Shown one piece after another: positions 8,281-17,283 of a DNA stretch of 64,000 nucleotides (positions within the stretch are counted from its first letter, which is position 1; each line of letters starts with the position of its first letter). The position numbers and the translations under genes are program-made. The stretch lies in NCBI RefSeq assembly GCF_003610785.1, contig NZ_RAQQ01000021.1, positions 1 to 64,000 of the forward strand, in the 5' to 3' direction. Source of the stretch: Micromonospora globbae (GTDB lineage: Bacteria > Actinomycetota > Actinomycetes > Mycobacteriales > Micromonosporaceae). The notes under the pieces are model-generated. The model saw only the letters and a program-made list of their open reading frames with translations. It did no database searches and was not told where the DNA came from.

Positions 8281-11200
8281 ATGCACTGGCCCCCACGCTG
8301 GCTCGCCGCCGGCGCGGTCGGCGCGCTGGCGGTCGGACTCGCCGCACCGGCGTCCGCCCAGCCGCCCGCACCGCCCGCCGGCCCCGGCCCGGCGGCGTCC
8401 ACCCCGGACGCCACGCCCGTCCGCATCACGCTGATCACCGGTGACCAGGTCGAACTGGTCCGGGCCGCGCCGGGACGGGTCGCCGCCACCGTCCACCCCG
8501 GACCCGGCCGCGAGCGGATCACCTTCTCGACCGTGTCCGCCGACGGCGGTCTGCGGGTGCTGCCCAGCGACGTCGTGCCGTACGTGTCGGCCGGACTGCT
8601 CGACGAGGACCTGTTCGACGTGGAGGAACTGGTCGCCCAGGGCTACGGCGACGCGGCGCAGGGCACGCTGCCGCTGATCGTGCGCTACCAGGAGCCGTCC
8701 GGCGGGCGGGTGCGGGCGCTGGCCGGCGCCACCGCGGCCCGGCCGCTGGAGAGCATCAACGGCGCGGCCGTACGCGTCGGCAAGGGCGAGCTCGGCGCGC
8801 TGTGGAGCACGCTGCGGGCCGCGCCCGCCGCACGGGCCGGGTCGGGCGCCCCGGCGCGGCTGGGCGCCGGCATCGCCCGGGTGTGGCTGGACGGACGGGT
8901 CCACCCGGCGCTGGAGCACAGCGTGCCGCAGATCGGCGCGCCCGCGGCCTGGGCGGCCGGACGGGACGGCAGCGGGGTGCGGGTCGCCGTGCTCGACACC
9001 GGCGTCGACGCCGGACACCCCGACCTGGCCGGCCGGATCGCCGAGTCCCAGGACTTCACGGGCAGCGGCAGCGCCCGCGACGGGCACGGCCACGGCACCC
9101 ACGTGGCGGCCACCATCGCGGGCAGCGGCGCGGCGTCCGACGGGCTGCGCAAGGGTGTCGCGCCCGGCGCGAAGCTGCTCATCGGCAAGGTGCTCGACGA
9201 CTCCGGTTCCGGGTACGACTCGGGCATCATCGCGGGCATGGAGTGGGCCGCCCACTCCGGCGCGAAGGTCGTCAGCATGAGCCTCGGCGGCGCCCCGACC
9301 GACGGCACCGACCCGATGAGCCAGGCGGTGAACGACCTCACCGCCGACACCGGGGCGCTCTTCGTGATCGCCGCCGGGAACGAGGGCGCGGCGCGTACCG
9401 TCGGGTCGCCGGGGGCGGCCACCTCGGCGCTGACCGTGGGCGCGGTGGACCGCAACGACGACCTCGCCGACTTCTCCAGCCGCGGCCCGCGCGTGGGCGA
9501 CAACGGGCTGAAGCCGGAGATCACGGCACCGGGCGTCGACATCGTCGCCGCCCGCGCGGCCGGCACCACCATGGGTACGCCGGTCGGTGACGCGTACACC
9601 ACGGCCTCCGGCACCTCGATGGCCACGCCGCACGTCGCGGGCGCCGCCGCCATCCTCGCGCAGGAGCACCCCGACTGGACGGCCGGCCGGCTGAAGGACG
9701 CGCTGGTCAGCACCGCGCGGACCAACCCGGAGCTGACCGTGTTCGAGCAGGGCGGCGGGCGGGTCGACGTGGCCCGGGCACTGAGCCAGCGGGTGTACGC
9801 GTCGGGCACCGCCGACTTCGGCCGGCTCGCCAGCGGCGGCGCCGCGGCGGGGCGGACCGTGACGTACACCAACGGGACCGACCGGGCGCAGACCCTGCGC
9901 CTGGCGCTGGAGCTGCGCAACCTGGACAGCGGCGCCGCCGAGCCCGACGGGGTGTCGGTCGGCGCCACCGAGGTGACGGTGCCGGCCGGCGGCAGCGTGG
10001 AGGTGCCGCTGCGCGCCGACCCCGCCCGGCTGGACCGCGGGCCGCACGGCGGCTGGCTGGTGGCCACCGGCACGGACGGCGTCACCGTCCGCACCGCCGT
10101 CGGGCTCACCCTCAGCGGCCCGATGCACACCGTCACGCTGCGGGCGCTGGACATGGCCGGACGCCCCGGCCCCGCCCCGGTGGTCACCCTGTTCGGCGAG
10201 CACCCCGAGTCGGACCAGCTCGGCTGGCTGGGCGGCGACGACTGGCAGGTGCAGGTCGAGGAGGGCCCGTACCTGCTGCACGCCCTCATCGAGCACGGCG
10301 CCCCGCTCGACGAGCAGGTCACCCTGGTCACCGACCCGGAGCTGACGGTGGACCGGGACCTCACCGTGGTCCTCGACCCGCGCAAGGGCACGCCGGTGCG
10401 CATCGAGACCCCGACGCCGACCGAGCAGCGGGCGACGATCAGCTTCTACCAGCACCGGGTCTTCGGCAACGGCCGGCAGATCGACCACGGTGTGATGACG
10501 TTCAGCACGGTCCAGCAGGTGAACGTGACGCCGACGCGGGCGGTGCGCCAGGGCGAGTTCGAGTTCGCGTCCCGCTGGCAGCTCGTCGCACCCATGGTCG
10601 ACGCGAAGATCAGCAAGGTGTCCGGCCCGCTGGACATCAACCTGCTGCACCAGTCGCCGGCACCGACCGGGCGGCGGAAGCTGCCGCTGGTCTGGGCCGG
10701 GGCGGGGACGCCGGCCGAGCTGGCCGGGGCCCGGGGCGCGGCCGCGCTGGTCGCCGGCAGCGCCGACCGCTCCGAGGACGACCAGATCGCCGCGGCCGCG
10801 GCGGCCGGCGCCGCGGCCGTGCTCATCGTCCGGCCCGCGGACTTCAGCGCGTGGACGGTGTGGCGGCCGACCGGGGACCGCCTGCCGATCCCCGCGATGG
10901 TCGTGGCGTACGACGACGGGCAGCGGCTGATCGCGGCCGTCAAGGCCCGCCGGACCACGCTGGACCTCACCCTCACCGTGGACAGCCCCTACCTGTACGA
11001 CGTGTGGCAGGTGTCGAAGGGGCGCGTCCCGGAGCGGATCGTGCACCGGGTGACGGCGGCCAACACCGCCGAGGTGACGGCCCGCTACGCCGACACCGGC
11101 GGGTTCGACTGGGCCAAGGAGCAGCGGTTCGGCTGGCGGCCCTGGCAGGAGTACTCCTGGAACGACGACCAGCGGATGGTGCGGACCGGGACGACGCGGC

Positions 11201-12012
11201 AGGAGTTCGTGAGCGCCGGGGACTCCTGGTGGCAGCAGCGGGTGGTGCACCTGTTCACGTTCTCGAACATGGGCAAGCTGATGGGCGGGATCGTCGAGCA
11301 GCCCCGCCGGTACGCGGCGGACGACCGGGAGACCGCCACGTGGTACGCCCCGGTGGTCCGGCCGGCGGTGCCGGCCGGTGCGGGCGCGCCGGTGCCGACG
11401 CGCACGGGCGACACGCTCGACGTGCGGGTTCCCGAGTTCGTCGACGCCGACGGGCACTTCGGCCCGGCGGGCGTCAGCGAGGAGCAGGACACGGTGCAGG
11501 CCCGGCTCAGCCGGGACGGCCGGCAGATCGCGGACCTGTCCGGCGGGTGGGCGCCGGTGACCACGACGCCGGGTGCGGCCCGCTACCGGCTGGACGTGAG
11601 CACCGCGCGCTCCTCGGAGGAGTGGCGCTGGGCCACGCGTACCGAGACGGCGTGGGAGTTCACCTCGGCGCGGCCGGCCGGGGACGGCCCGCGGGCCCTG
11701 CCGCTGCTGCAGGTGGACTACCAGGTGCCGGCCGACCTGCGGGGCGAGGTGTCCGGGCGTACGGCGCACCGGCTCGGGCTCACCCTGCGGCAGCCGGCCG
11801 GCGTGCCCGCGCCGACGGGCGCCGGTGTGCGCGTGGACGTGTCGTTCGACGGCGGGCGCAGCTGGCGGGCGGCGTCGGTGAAGGGCTCGGGGACGCGGTT
11901 CACCGCGACGGTGCCGGCCGGGCGCGGCACGGTGTCGCTGCGGGTGCGGGCCGCCGACCGGGCGGGCAACACCGTCGAGCAGACCGTCATCGACGCGTAC
12001 GGGCTGCGGTGA
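8281..12012 (+). CDS. Large secreted S8 (subtilisin-like) serine protease
   Basis: The 1,243-aa protein has an N-terminal signal peptide (AAGAVGALAVGLAAPASA, cleavage after about residue 26) and a propeptide-like stretch to about 215. The S8 catalytic domain has Asp239 (VAVLDTGVD), His271 (HGHGTHVA) and Ser446 (GTSMATPHVAG). The remainder is beta-rich: a segment near 800-900 (AAVLIVRPADF, PIPAMVVAYDDG) resembles a protease-associated domain, and the C-terminus resembles an Ig-like domain (VRVDVSFDGGRSW). It is an extracellular protease of Streptomyces/Micromonospora type. It is a single gene ending at a strong terminator, with a regulator gene convergent to it. Confidence 0.93.
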   Translation: MHWPPRWLAAGAVGALAVGLAAPASAQPPAPPAGPGPAASTPDATPVRITLITGDQVELVRAAPGRVAATVHPGPGRERITFSTVSADGGLRVLPSDVVPYVSAGLLDEDLFDVEELVAQGYGDAAQGTLPLIVRYQEPSGGRVRALAGATAARPLESINGAAVRVGKGELGALWSTLRAAPAARAGSGAPARLGAGIARVWLDGRVHPALEHSVPQIGAPAAWAAGRDGSGVRVAVLDTGVDAGHPDLAGRIAESQDFTGSGSARDGHGHGTHVAATIAGSGAASDGLRKGVAPGAKLLIGKVLDDSGSGYDSGIIAGMEWAAHSGAKVVSMSLGGAPTDGTDPMSQAVNDLTADTGALFVIAAGNEGAARTVGSPGAATSALTVGAVDRNDDLADFSSRGPRVGDNGLKPEITAPGVDIVAARAAGTTMGTPVGDAYTTASGTSMATPHVAGAAAILAQEHPDWTAGRLKDALVSTARTNPELTVFEQGGGRVDVARALSQRVYASGTADFGRLASGGAAAGRTVTYTNGTDRAQTLRLALELRNLDSGAAEPDGVSVGATEVTVPAGGSVEVPLRADPARLDRGPHGGWLVATGTDGVTVRTAVGLTLSGPMHTVTLRALDMAGRPGPAPVVTLFGEHPESDQLGWLGGDDWQVQVEEGPYLLHALIEHGAPLDEQVTLVTDPELTVDRDLTVVLDPRKGTPVRIETPTPTEQRATISFYQHRVFGNGRQIDHGVMTFSTVQQVNVTPTRAVRQGEFEFASRWQLVAPMVDAKISKVSGPLDINLLHQSPAPTGRRKLPLVWAGAGTPAELAGARGAAALVAGSADRSEDDQIAAAAAAGAAAVLIVRPADFSAWTVWRPTGDRLPIPAMVVAYDDGQRLIAAVKARRTTLDLTLTVDSPYLYDVWQVSKGRVPERIVHRVTAANTAEVTARYADTGGFDWAKEQRFGWRPWQEYSWNDDQRMVRTGTTRQEFVSAGDSWWQQRVVHLFTFSNMGKLMGGIVEQPRRYAADDRETATWYAPVVRPAVPAGAGAPVPTRTGDTLDVRVPEFVDADGHFGPAGVSEEQDTVQARLSRDGRQIADLSGGWAPVTTTPGAARYRLDVSTARSSEEWRWATRTETAWEFTSARPAGDGPRALPLLQVDYQVPADLRGEVSGRTAHRLGLTLRQPAGVPAPTGAGVRVDVSFDGGRSWRAASVKGSGTRFTATVPAGRGTVSLRVRAADRAGNTVEQTVIDAYGLR

Positions 12013-12016
12013 CGAT

Positions 12017-12049
12017 CCGGGGGCGGGCGGCCGCGCCGCCCGCCCCCGG
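12017..12049. terminator. Bidirectional terminator hairpin
   Basis: A perfect 14-bp GC stem (ccgggggcgggcgg at 12017-12030 with ccgcccgcccccgg at 12036-12049) closes a 5-nt loop. It lies between the convergent protease and regulator genes, just after the protease stop. Confidence 0.85.
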
Positions 12050-12132
12050 GCGGGCCGTCCCCGGCTCGGCGGGGCCGTTGGGGTGGCGTCCCGGGCCGGT
12101 CTCGACCGGGGCGGCCGGCCGGGCCCCGCGGG

Positions 12133-13119
12133 TCAGATCCAGTTGCGCCGGGCGGCCTGGAACGCGAGGCCGGGCCGGGTGTCCACGCCGGCGGCGGCCA
12201 TGAGGTCGGCCAGCCGCCGCTGCACCGTACGGCGGCTCACCCCGAGCTGGGAGGCGATGGACTTGTCCGGCACGCCGGCCACGAACAGCGACAGCAGCCG
12301 CACCTCGTCGGCGTCCGGCCGGTACCCGGTGCCGTCCGGCCCGTCCGGGGCCGGGGCGGACGAGCGCAGCGGCGTGGCGATCCGCCAGTGGCTCTCGAAG
12401 AGCGCGAGCAGCGCGTCGAGGAGCTGGCTGCGGCCGACCACGGCGGCGGTCGGCTCGCCGCTGTCCCGGTCCGGCACCAGCGGGCAGAGCGCCTGCCGGC
12501 CGTCCACGATGGCCAGCCGCACCGGGAGCCGGTCGATGACGCGGGCCTGCTCGCCCGCGCGGACGCCCTGCTCGACGTCCTCCAGCGCGCCCGGTTCGAG
12601 GAGCATGTCGCGCTCGTAGATGGCCCGGTAGCTGACGCCGCGGGCGAGCGCGTCGAACTCCTCGACGTTCTCCGGGCCGGGCATGGCCAGCGGGTTGGCC
12701 CGGCAGAACCAGAGCACCTCCTCGCGGGCGCCGTTCTGCAGGTCCCGCAGGCGCTCCCGGAGCGCGCCGGCGCCGGTGATCACCTCCACGAGGTGGGCGG
12801 CGTCGTGGCGCCGGACCCCGGCCCGGTACTCCTCGGTCAGGTGGTTGACGGCGGCGCGGGCCGCCTCGAGGGCCTCCTGCCGGCGCAGCAGCGCCGCGCC
12901 GAGCGGGACGTCGGGCGCGAGAGGTCGCAGCGGCGCGTCGGGGTCCGGCCCGGCGGGCGGCACCAACCCCTTGCCGCGCAGGCCCTCCAGGTGCGCCAGC
13001 ACCTGGGTGCGGGGGCGGCCCAGTCGCTCGACCAGCTCGTCCACCCGCGCGGTGGTGAGCTGCACCAGGCAGCGGTAGAGCTCCTCCTCGCCCGGCGTCA
13101 GGCCGATGACCTCCAACAC
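12133..13119 (-). CDS. TrmB/LuxR-type transcriptional regulator
   Basis: The 328-aa protein has an N-terminal winged helix (LTPGEEELYRCLVQLTT, VDELVERLGRPRTQVLAHL; about 1-60), a central sensor-like region, and a C-terminal LuxR-type helix-turn-helix (LLSLFVAGVPDKSIASQLGV, RRTVQRRLADLM; about 265-315). This architecture is common among stand-alone actinobacterial regulators next to secreted proteases. The GTG start has no ribosome site, but a TACAGT -10 element ends 8 nt before it, so the mRNA is probably leaderless. Control of the convergent protease gene is plausible but unproven. Confidence 0.85.
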   Translation of the reverse strand: MLEVIGLTPGEEELYRCLVQLTTARVDELVERLGRPRTQVLAHLEGLRGKGLVPPAGPDPDAPLRPLAPDVPLGAALLRRQEALEAARAAVNHLTEEYRAGVRRHDAAHLVEVITGAGALRERLRDLQNGAREEVLWFCRANPLAMPGPENVEEFDALARGVSYRAIYERDMLLEPGALEDVEQGVRAGEQARVIDRLPVRLAIVDGRQALCPLVPDRDSGEPTAAVVGRSQLLDALLALFESHWRIATPLRSSAPAPDGPDGTGYRPDADEVRLLSLFVAGVPDKSIASQLGVSRRTVQRRLADLMAAAGVDTRPGLAFQAARRNWI

Positions 13120-13127
13120 GGGGCAGA

Positions 13128-13133
13128 ACTGTA
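13128..13133 (-). promoter_or_regulatory. -10 element of a leaderless promoter
   Basis: TACAGT (minus strand) fits the actinobacterial TANNNT -10. It is followed after 8 nt by the GTG of the regulator gene, with no Shine-Dalgarno sequence in between. Confidence 0.5.
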
Positions 13134-13178
13134 CGACGCCGGGGGGACACCGGCGACGCGGCGTCGCCGGCTGGTCAA

Positions 13179-13201
13179 CTGTCGGGCCCCGCGTCTACTG
13201 T
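13179..13201 (+). promoter_or_regulatory. RecA-NDp/PafBC-like damage promoter upstream of recN
   Basis: The sequence ctgtcgggc (13179-13187), exactly 8 nt, then TACTGT (13196-13201) matches the layout TTGTCRGTG-N8-TANNNT known for LexA-independent DNA-damage promoters in mycobacteria. The core TGTCRG matches exactly and the outer positions partly. The recN GTG lies 8 nt after the -10, so the transcript would be leaderless. Confidence 0.55.
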
Positions 13202-13209
13202 CGGGTGCT

Positions 13210-14967
13210 GTGCTGGAGGAGCTGCGCATCACCGGACTGGGCGTCATCGAGGACACCACGCTGCCGCTGACCGGCGGGATGAACGTCATCACCGGCGAGA
13301 CCGGTGCGGGCAAGACCATGGTGGTGACCGGCCTCGGGCTGCTCTTCGGCGGTCGGGCCGACGCCGGGCGGGTCCGGGCGGAGCCGGGCCGTGCCGTGGT
13401 GGAGGGGCGGCTGCGGCTGAGTGGTCGGGTGGCCGGGGCGGTGCACGCCCGCGTCACCGACGCCGGCGGCGAGCCGGACGAGGACGGCTCGGTGGTGCTG
13501 AGCCGCACGGTGACCGTCGAGGGCCGTTCCCGCGCGCACGTGGGTGGCCGCAGCATGCCGGTGTCGATGCTCGGTGAGATCGGCGAGCAGGTGGTGGCCG
13601 TGCACGGCCAGTCCGACCAGCTGCGGCTGCTGCGCCCCGCCGAGCAGCGGGCCGCGCTCGACCGGTTCGCCGGCCCGGAGCACGAGAAGCTGCTCGACGC
13701 GCTGCGCGAGGCGTACGCCGGGTGGCGGCGGGTCGTCGACGACCTGGCCGACCGGCGGCGCAACGCCCGCGAGCGCAACCAGGAGGCCGACCTGCTGCGG
13801 CTGGGTCTCGACGAGATCACGCGGGTGGATCCGCAGCCCGGCGAGGACGACGAGCTGAAGGCCGAGGCGCAGCGGCTGGAGCACGCCGAGGGGTTGCGCA
13901 CCGCGGCGCAGCTCGCCCAGCAGTGCGTGGCCGGCAGCGCGGAGGCCGCCGACGACACGCCGGACGCGACGACGCTGCTGGGCACCGCGCGGCGCACCCT
14001 GGAGGCGCAGGCCGGCACCGACCCGGCGTTGGGTGAGCTGGCGGCCCGCCTGGAGGAGGCGGCGACGCTGGTCACCGACGTGTCCGCCGAGCTGTCGTCC
14101 TACCTCGCCACGCTCGACGCCGACCCGGCCCGGTTGCAGGCCGTCTACGAGCGGCGGGCCGCGCTGCGCGCGCTCACCCGCAAGTACGCCGACGACGTCG
14201 ACGGGGTGATCGCCTGGGCGGAGCGGGCCCGCACCCGGCTGTCCCAGTTGGACACCTCCGACGAGCTGCTCGACGAGCTGGAACGCGAGGGGCAGCGCCT
14301 CGCCGGCGAGGTGGCGGAGCTGGCGGGCCGGGTGTCGGCGTCACGGCAGGAGGCGGCCCGGCGCTTCGCCGAGCAGGTCACGGCCGAGCTGGCGGGGCTG
14401 GCCATGCCGCACGCACGGATCGAGGTGGCGGTGCTGCCGCGTCCGGCGGGCCGGGCGGAGCCGTCGCTCACGGTCAACGGTGTCGAGGTGGGTGTCGGCC
14501 CGGACGGCGGTGACGAGGTCGAGCTGCGGCTGCTGGCCCACCCGGGCGCGCCGTCGCTGCCGCTGCAGCGGGGCGCGTCCGGCGGTGAGCTGTCGCGGGT
14601 GATGCTCGCCATCGAGGTGGTATTCGCCGGTTCCGGCGGCCCGCCCACCCTGGTCTTCGACGAGGTCGACGCGGGCGTCGGCGGCCGGGCCGCGGTGGAG
14701 ATCGGCCGGCGGCTGGCCCGGCTGGCCCGCAGTCACCAGGTGCTGGTGGTGACCCACCTGCCGCAGGTGGCCGCGTTCGCCGACCGGCACCTCGTGGTGG
14801 CCAAGGACACCGGCGGCGCGGTGACCACGAGCGGGGTGCGGGTGGTGGAGGACACGGAGCGTGCCCGGGAGCTGGCCCGGATGCTCGCCGGTTTGCCGGA
14901 CTCGGATCTGGGTATCGCGCATGCGGAGGAGCTTCTGGCCGTGGCGGCCAAGGAAAGGCGGTCGTGA
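13210..14967 (+). CDS. recN: DNA repair protein RecN
   Basis: The 585-aa SMC-like ATPase has Walker A GETGAGKT near residues 33-40, an ITGLGVIEDTTLPL start, a long central coiled coil (about 155-380), the ABC signature RGASGGELSRVMLA, Walker B TLVFDEVDAGVGG and the switch VTHLPQVAAFAD. RecN gathers double-strand breaks for recombination. The GTG at 13210 is chosen because it starts the conserved LEELRITGLG and lies 8 nt after a -10 element. Upstream in-frame codons overlap the opposite-strand regulator. Damage induction is likely from the promoter. Confidence 0.96.
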   Translation: MLEELRITGLGVIEDTTLPLTGGMNVITGETGAGKTMVVTGLGLLFGGRADAGRVRAEPGRAVVEGRLRLSGRVAGAVHARVTDAGGEPDEDGSVVLSRTVTVEGRSRAHVGGRSMPVSMLGEIGEQVVAVHGQSDQLRLLRPAEQRAALDRFAGPEHEKLLDALREAYAGWRRVVDDLADRRRNARERNQEADLLRLGLDEITRVDPQPGEDDELKAEAQRLEHAEGLRTAAQLAQQCVAGSAEAADDTPDATTLLGTARRTLEAQAGTDPALGELAARLEEAATLVTDVSAELSSYLATLDADPARLQAVYERRAALRALTRKYADDVDGVIAWAERARTRLSQLDTSDELLDELEREGQRLAGEVAELAGRVSASRQEAARRFAEQVTAELAGLAMPHARIEVAVLPRPAGRAEPSLTVNGVEVGVGPDGGDEVELRLLAHPGAPSLPLQRGASGGELSRVMLAIEVVFAGSGGPPTLVFDEVDAGVGGRAAVEIGRRLARLARSHQVLVVTHLPQVAAFADRHLVVAKDTGGAVTTSGVRVVEDTERARELARMLAGLPDSDLGIAHAEELLAVAAKERRS

Positions 14968-14986
14968 CCGCCGGTATTGTGAGCGC

Positions 14987-15016
14987 AAGCACACCGGGGC
15001 GCGCCGTGGTGTGCTT
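14987..15016 (+). terminator. Hairpin after recN
   Basis: aagcacacc (14987-14995) pairs perfectly with ggtgtgctt (15008-15016) around a 12-nt loop in the recN-steA gap. It is a likely weak terminator. A second stem (ggcatgt 15040-15046, acatgcc 15068-15074) lies next to the steA ribosome site. Confidence 0.5.
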
Positions 15017-15086
15017 CCCTGGGTAGGCGGCCCTGCTCAGGCATGTCGCGACAGAAAACCCTGCCTCACATGCCAGGATGGTCACG

Positions 15087-16265
15087 ATGCGTCTACCCAC
15101 GTTGCGCCGGACCCGGAACGCGGAACCGGGCGTCGTCCTCGGCACCGCACGCCTGGACCGCCGTACGAAGCGGCTGGTCGGCCGGCTCCGCCCCGGCGAC
15201 ATCGCGGTGATCGACCACGTCGACCTCGACCGGGTGGCGGCGGACTCGCTGGTCGCCGTCGGCGTCGCGGCCGTGCTGAACGCCAAGCCGTCGGTCTCCG
15301 GCCGCTACCCGAACCTCGGTCCCGAGGTGCTCGTGAGCGCGGGCATCCCGCTGCTGGACGACCTGGGTGAGGGCATCTTCGAGCAGGTCCGCGAGGGCGA
15401 CACGGTGCGGATCGAGGGCAACACCGTCTACGTCGGCGACGAGCCGGTGGCGCACGGCGCCCTCCAGGACGCCGAGACGGTGGCCAAGGCGATGGCGGAC
15501 GCCCGGGAGGGGCTCTCCGTCCAGTTGGAGGCGTTCGCCGCCAACACCATGGACTACCTGAAGCAGGAGCGGGACCTGCTGCTCGACGGTGTCGGCGTGC
15601 CGGAGATCCAGACGCAGATCCAGGGGCGGCACTGCCTCATCGTGGTCCGCGGCTACGACTACAAGGCCGACCTGGACGTGCTGCGCCCCTACATCCGGGA
15701 GTTCAAGCCCGTGCTGATCGGCGTCGACGGCGGTGCCGACGCGCTCGTGGAGGCGGGCTACACCCCCGACCTGATCATCGGCGACATGGACTCGGTGACC
15801 GACGACGTGCTGCGCTGCGGCGCCGAGGTGATCGTGCACGCGTACCCGGACGGGCGGGCCCCCGGCCTGCCCCGGGTGACGGCGCTCGGCGTCCCGGCGG
15901 TGACGTTTCCGGCCGCCGCCACCAGCGAGGACCTGGCCATGCTGCTCGCCGACGAGAAGGGCGCCTCGCTGCTGGTCGCCGTCGGCACGCACGCCACCCT
16001 CGTGGAGTTCCTCGACAAGGGGCGCGGCGGGATGGCCTCGACGTTCCTCACCCGGCTCAAGGTCGGCGGCAAGCTGGTCGACGCCAAGGGGGTGAGCCGG
16101 CTCTACCGGCAGAGCATCTCCGGTTCGTCCCTGCTGCTGCTCGTCCTCTCGGCGGTCGCCGCGATGGCCTCCGCGGTGGCCGTCTCCACCGTCGGGAAGG
16201 CGTACCTGGGCGTGGTCTCCGAATGGTGGGACAATTTCGTGTTCCAGCTGGGCCAGCTCTTCTAG
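15087..16265 (+). CDS. steA: Cytokinetic-ring / envelope protein SteA
   Basis: The protein is 392 aa from the ATG at 15087, with AGGATGG 6-8 nt upstream; an ATG at 15078 is in frame but sits on the ribosome site. MRLPTLRRTRN, ARLDRRTKRLVGRL and AVLNAKPSVSGRYPNLG are features of SteA (Rv1697-like). The middle (VDGGADALVEAGYTPDLIIG, DMDSVTDDVL) resembles thiamine pyrophosphokinase, and one C-terminal membrane helix (LLLLVLSAVAAMASAVAVS) follows. In Corynebacterium SteA and SteB form a complex that promotes daughter-cell separation by activating a cell-wall hydrolase. steB follows after 27 bp. Confidence 0.9.
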   Translation: MRLPTLRRTRNAEPGVVLGTARLDRRTKRLVGRLRPGDIAVIDHVDLDRVAADSLVAVGVAAVLNAKPSVSGRYPNLGPEVLVSAGIPLLDDLGEGIFEQVREGDTVRIEGNTVYVGDEPVAHGALQDAETVAKAMADAREGLSVQLEAFAANTMDYLKQERDLLLDGVGVPEIQTQIQGRHCLIVVRGYDYKADLDVLRPYIREFKPVLIGVDGGADALVEAGYTPDLIIGDMDSVTDDVLRCGAEVIVHAYPDGRAPGLPRVTALGVPAVTFPAAATSEDLAMLLADEKGASLLVAVGTHATLVEFLDKGRGGMASTFLTRLKVGGKLVDAKGVSRLYRQSISGSSLLLLVLSAVAAMASAVAVSTVGKAYLGVVSEWWDNFVFQLGQLF

Positions 16266-16292
16266 CTCCCCGACGATCAAGAGGCTGCAAGC

Positions 16293-17234
16293 GTGATCAA
16301 TTTCCGCTACCACGTGGTGTCGCTGACCGCGGTGTTCCTGGCTCTGGCGATCGGCCTGGTGGTCGGCACCGCCGCCCTCAACGGCCCGGTGGCCGACTCG
16401 CTCAAGGAGCAGGTGACCGCCCTGCGCAAGGACAACCAGCAGATGCGCCAGGCGGTCAACAACATGGAGAAGGAGCTCGAGTCCGAGGAGAGCTTCGCGG
16501 CGGAGATGTCGCAGGTCGTCCTCCCCGGCAAGCTCACCGGCCGCCGGGTGCTGGTGGTCAGCCTCCCCACCGGTCGGGAACACACCGAGGGCGTCGTGGA
16601 CATGCTCCAGCTGGCCGGGGCGAACATCACCGGCCGGGTCGACCTGCAGGACAAGTTCATCAACCCGGACAACAACAACAACCTGCTCGAACTGGCCGTG
16701 ACCGCGGTGCGGCCGACCAGCGCGCAGACCAGCAACCTGCCCGGCAACGGGCACGGCGTGGAGACCTCCAGCGCGCTGCTGGCCAGCGTGCTGCTCGACC
16801 GGGGGCAGGGCGTCGAGCCGGTCAGCGACGCCGACCGGCGGGCGGTGCTGGCCGCGTACACCAACGCCGGCTACCTCACCACCGAGGACCGGATCAGCGG
16901 GCCGGCCGAGGCCGTCGTGGTGGTCAGCGGCCAGCCGTACGTCGACAAGGACTCCGCGAAGAAGGACGAATCGGTCGTCAAGGTCGCCGAGCAGTTCGAC
17001 CGTTCCGGCGCCATCGTCGTGGGCGGCTACGGCTCGGACGGCGACAACCTCGTGGCGGTCGTGCGGCGCGACGCCGTGCTCGCCCAGTCGATCTCGACGG
17101 TCGACAACGCCAACACCATCCAGGGGCAGCTGGTCACCACGCTGGCGTTGGTGCAGCAGCTCACCGAGAAGAAGGCCGGCCAGTACGGCGTGGGCGACAG
17201 CGCCGAGTCGCAGCTGCCTAAACTGCCCCAGTGA
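16293..17234 (+). CDS. steB: SteB/MctB-like membrane protein (copper transporter family name)
   Basis: The 313-aa protein has a GTG start. An N-terminal signal-anchor (VVSLTAVFLALAIGLVVGTAAL) is followed by a coiled coil (LKEQVTALRKDNQQMRQAV) and an external domain. It matches the Rv1698 family, annotated as MctB copper transport protein in mycobacteria and as SteB in Corynebacterium. Pairing with SteA favours the cell-separation role. It sits on the membrane with the domain outside. Confidence 0.88.
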   Translation: MINFRYHVVSLTAVFLALAIGLVVGTAALNGPVADSLKEQVTALRKDNQQMRQAVNNMEKELESEESFAAEMSQVVLPGKLTGRRVLVVSLPTGREHTEGVVDMLQLAGANITGRVDLQDKFINPDNNNNLLELAVTAVRPTSAQTSNLPGNGHGVETSSALLASVLLDRGQGVEPVSDADRRAVLAAYTNAGYLTTEDRISGPAEAVVVVSGQPYVDKDSAKKDESVVKVAEQFDRSGAIVVGGYGSDGDNLVAVVRRDAVLAQSISTVDNANTIQGQLVTTLALVQQLTEKKAGQYGVGDSAESQLPKLPQ

Positions 17235-17283
17235 CCGCAGCACGGGCCGTGACGCCCGTCGACGAGCCGATCGGAGTGACCGC

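Noticed and set aside
8197..11769. 1,190-codon minus-strand open frame
   Set aside because: It is a shadow of the S8 protease, which has a signal peptide and full catalytic triad in the plus frame.
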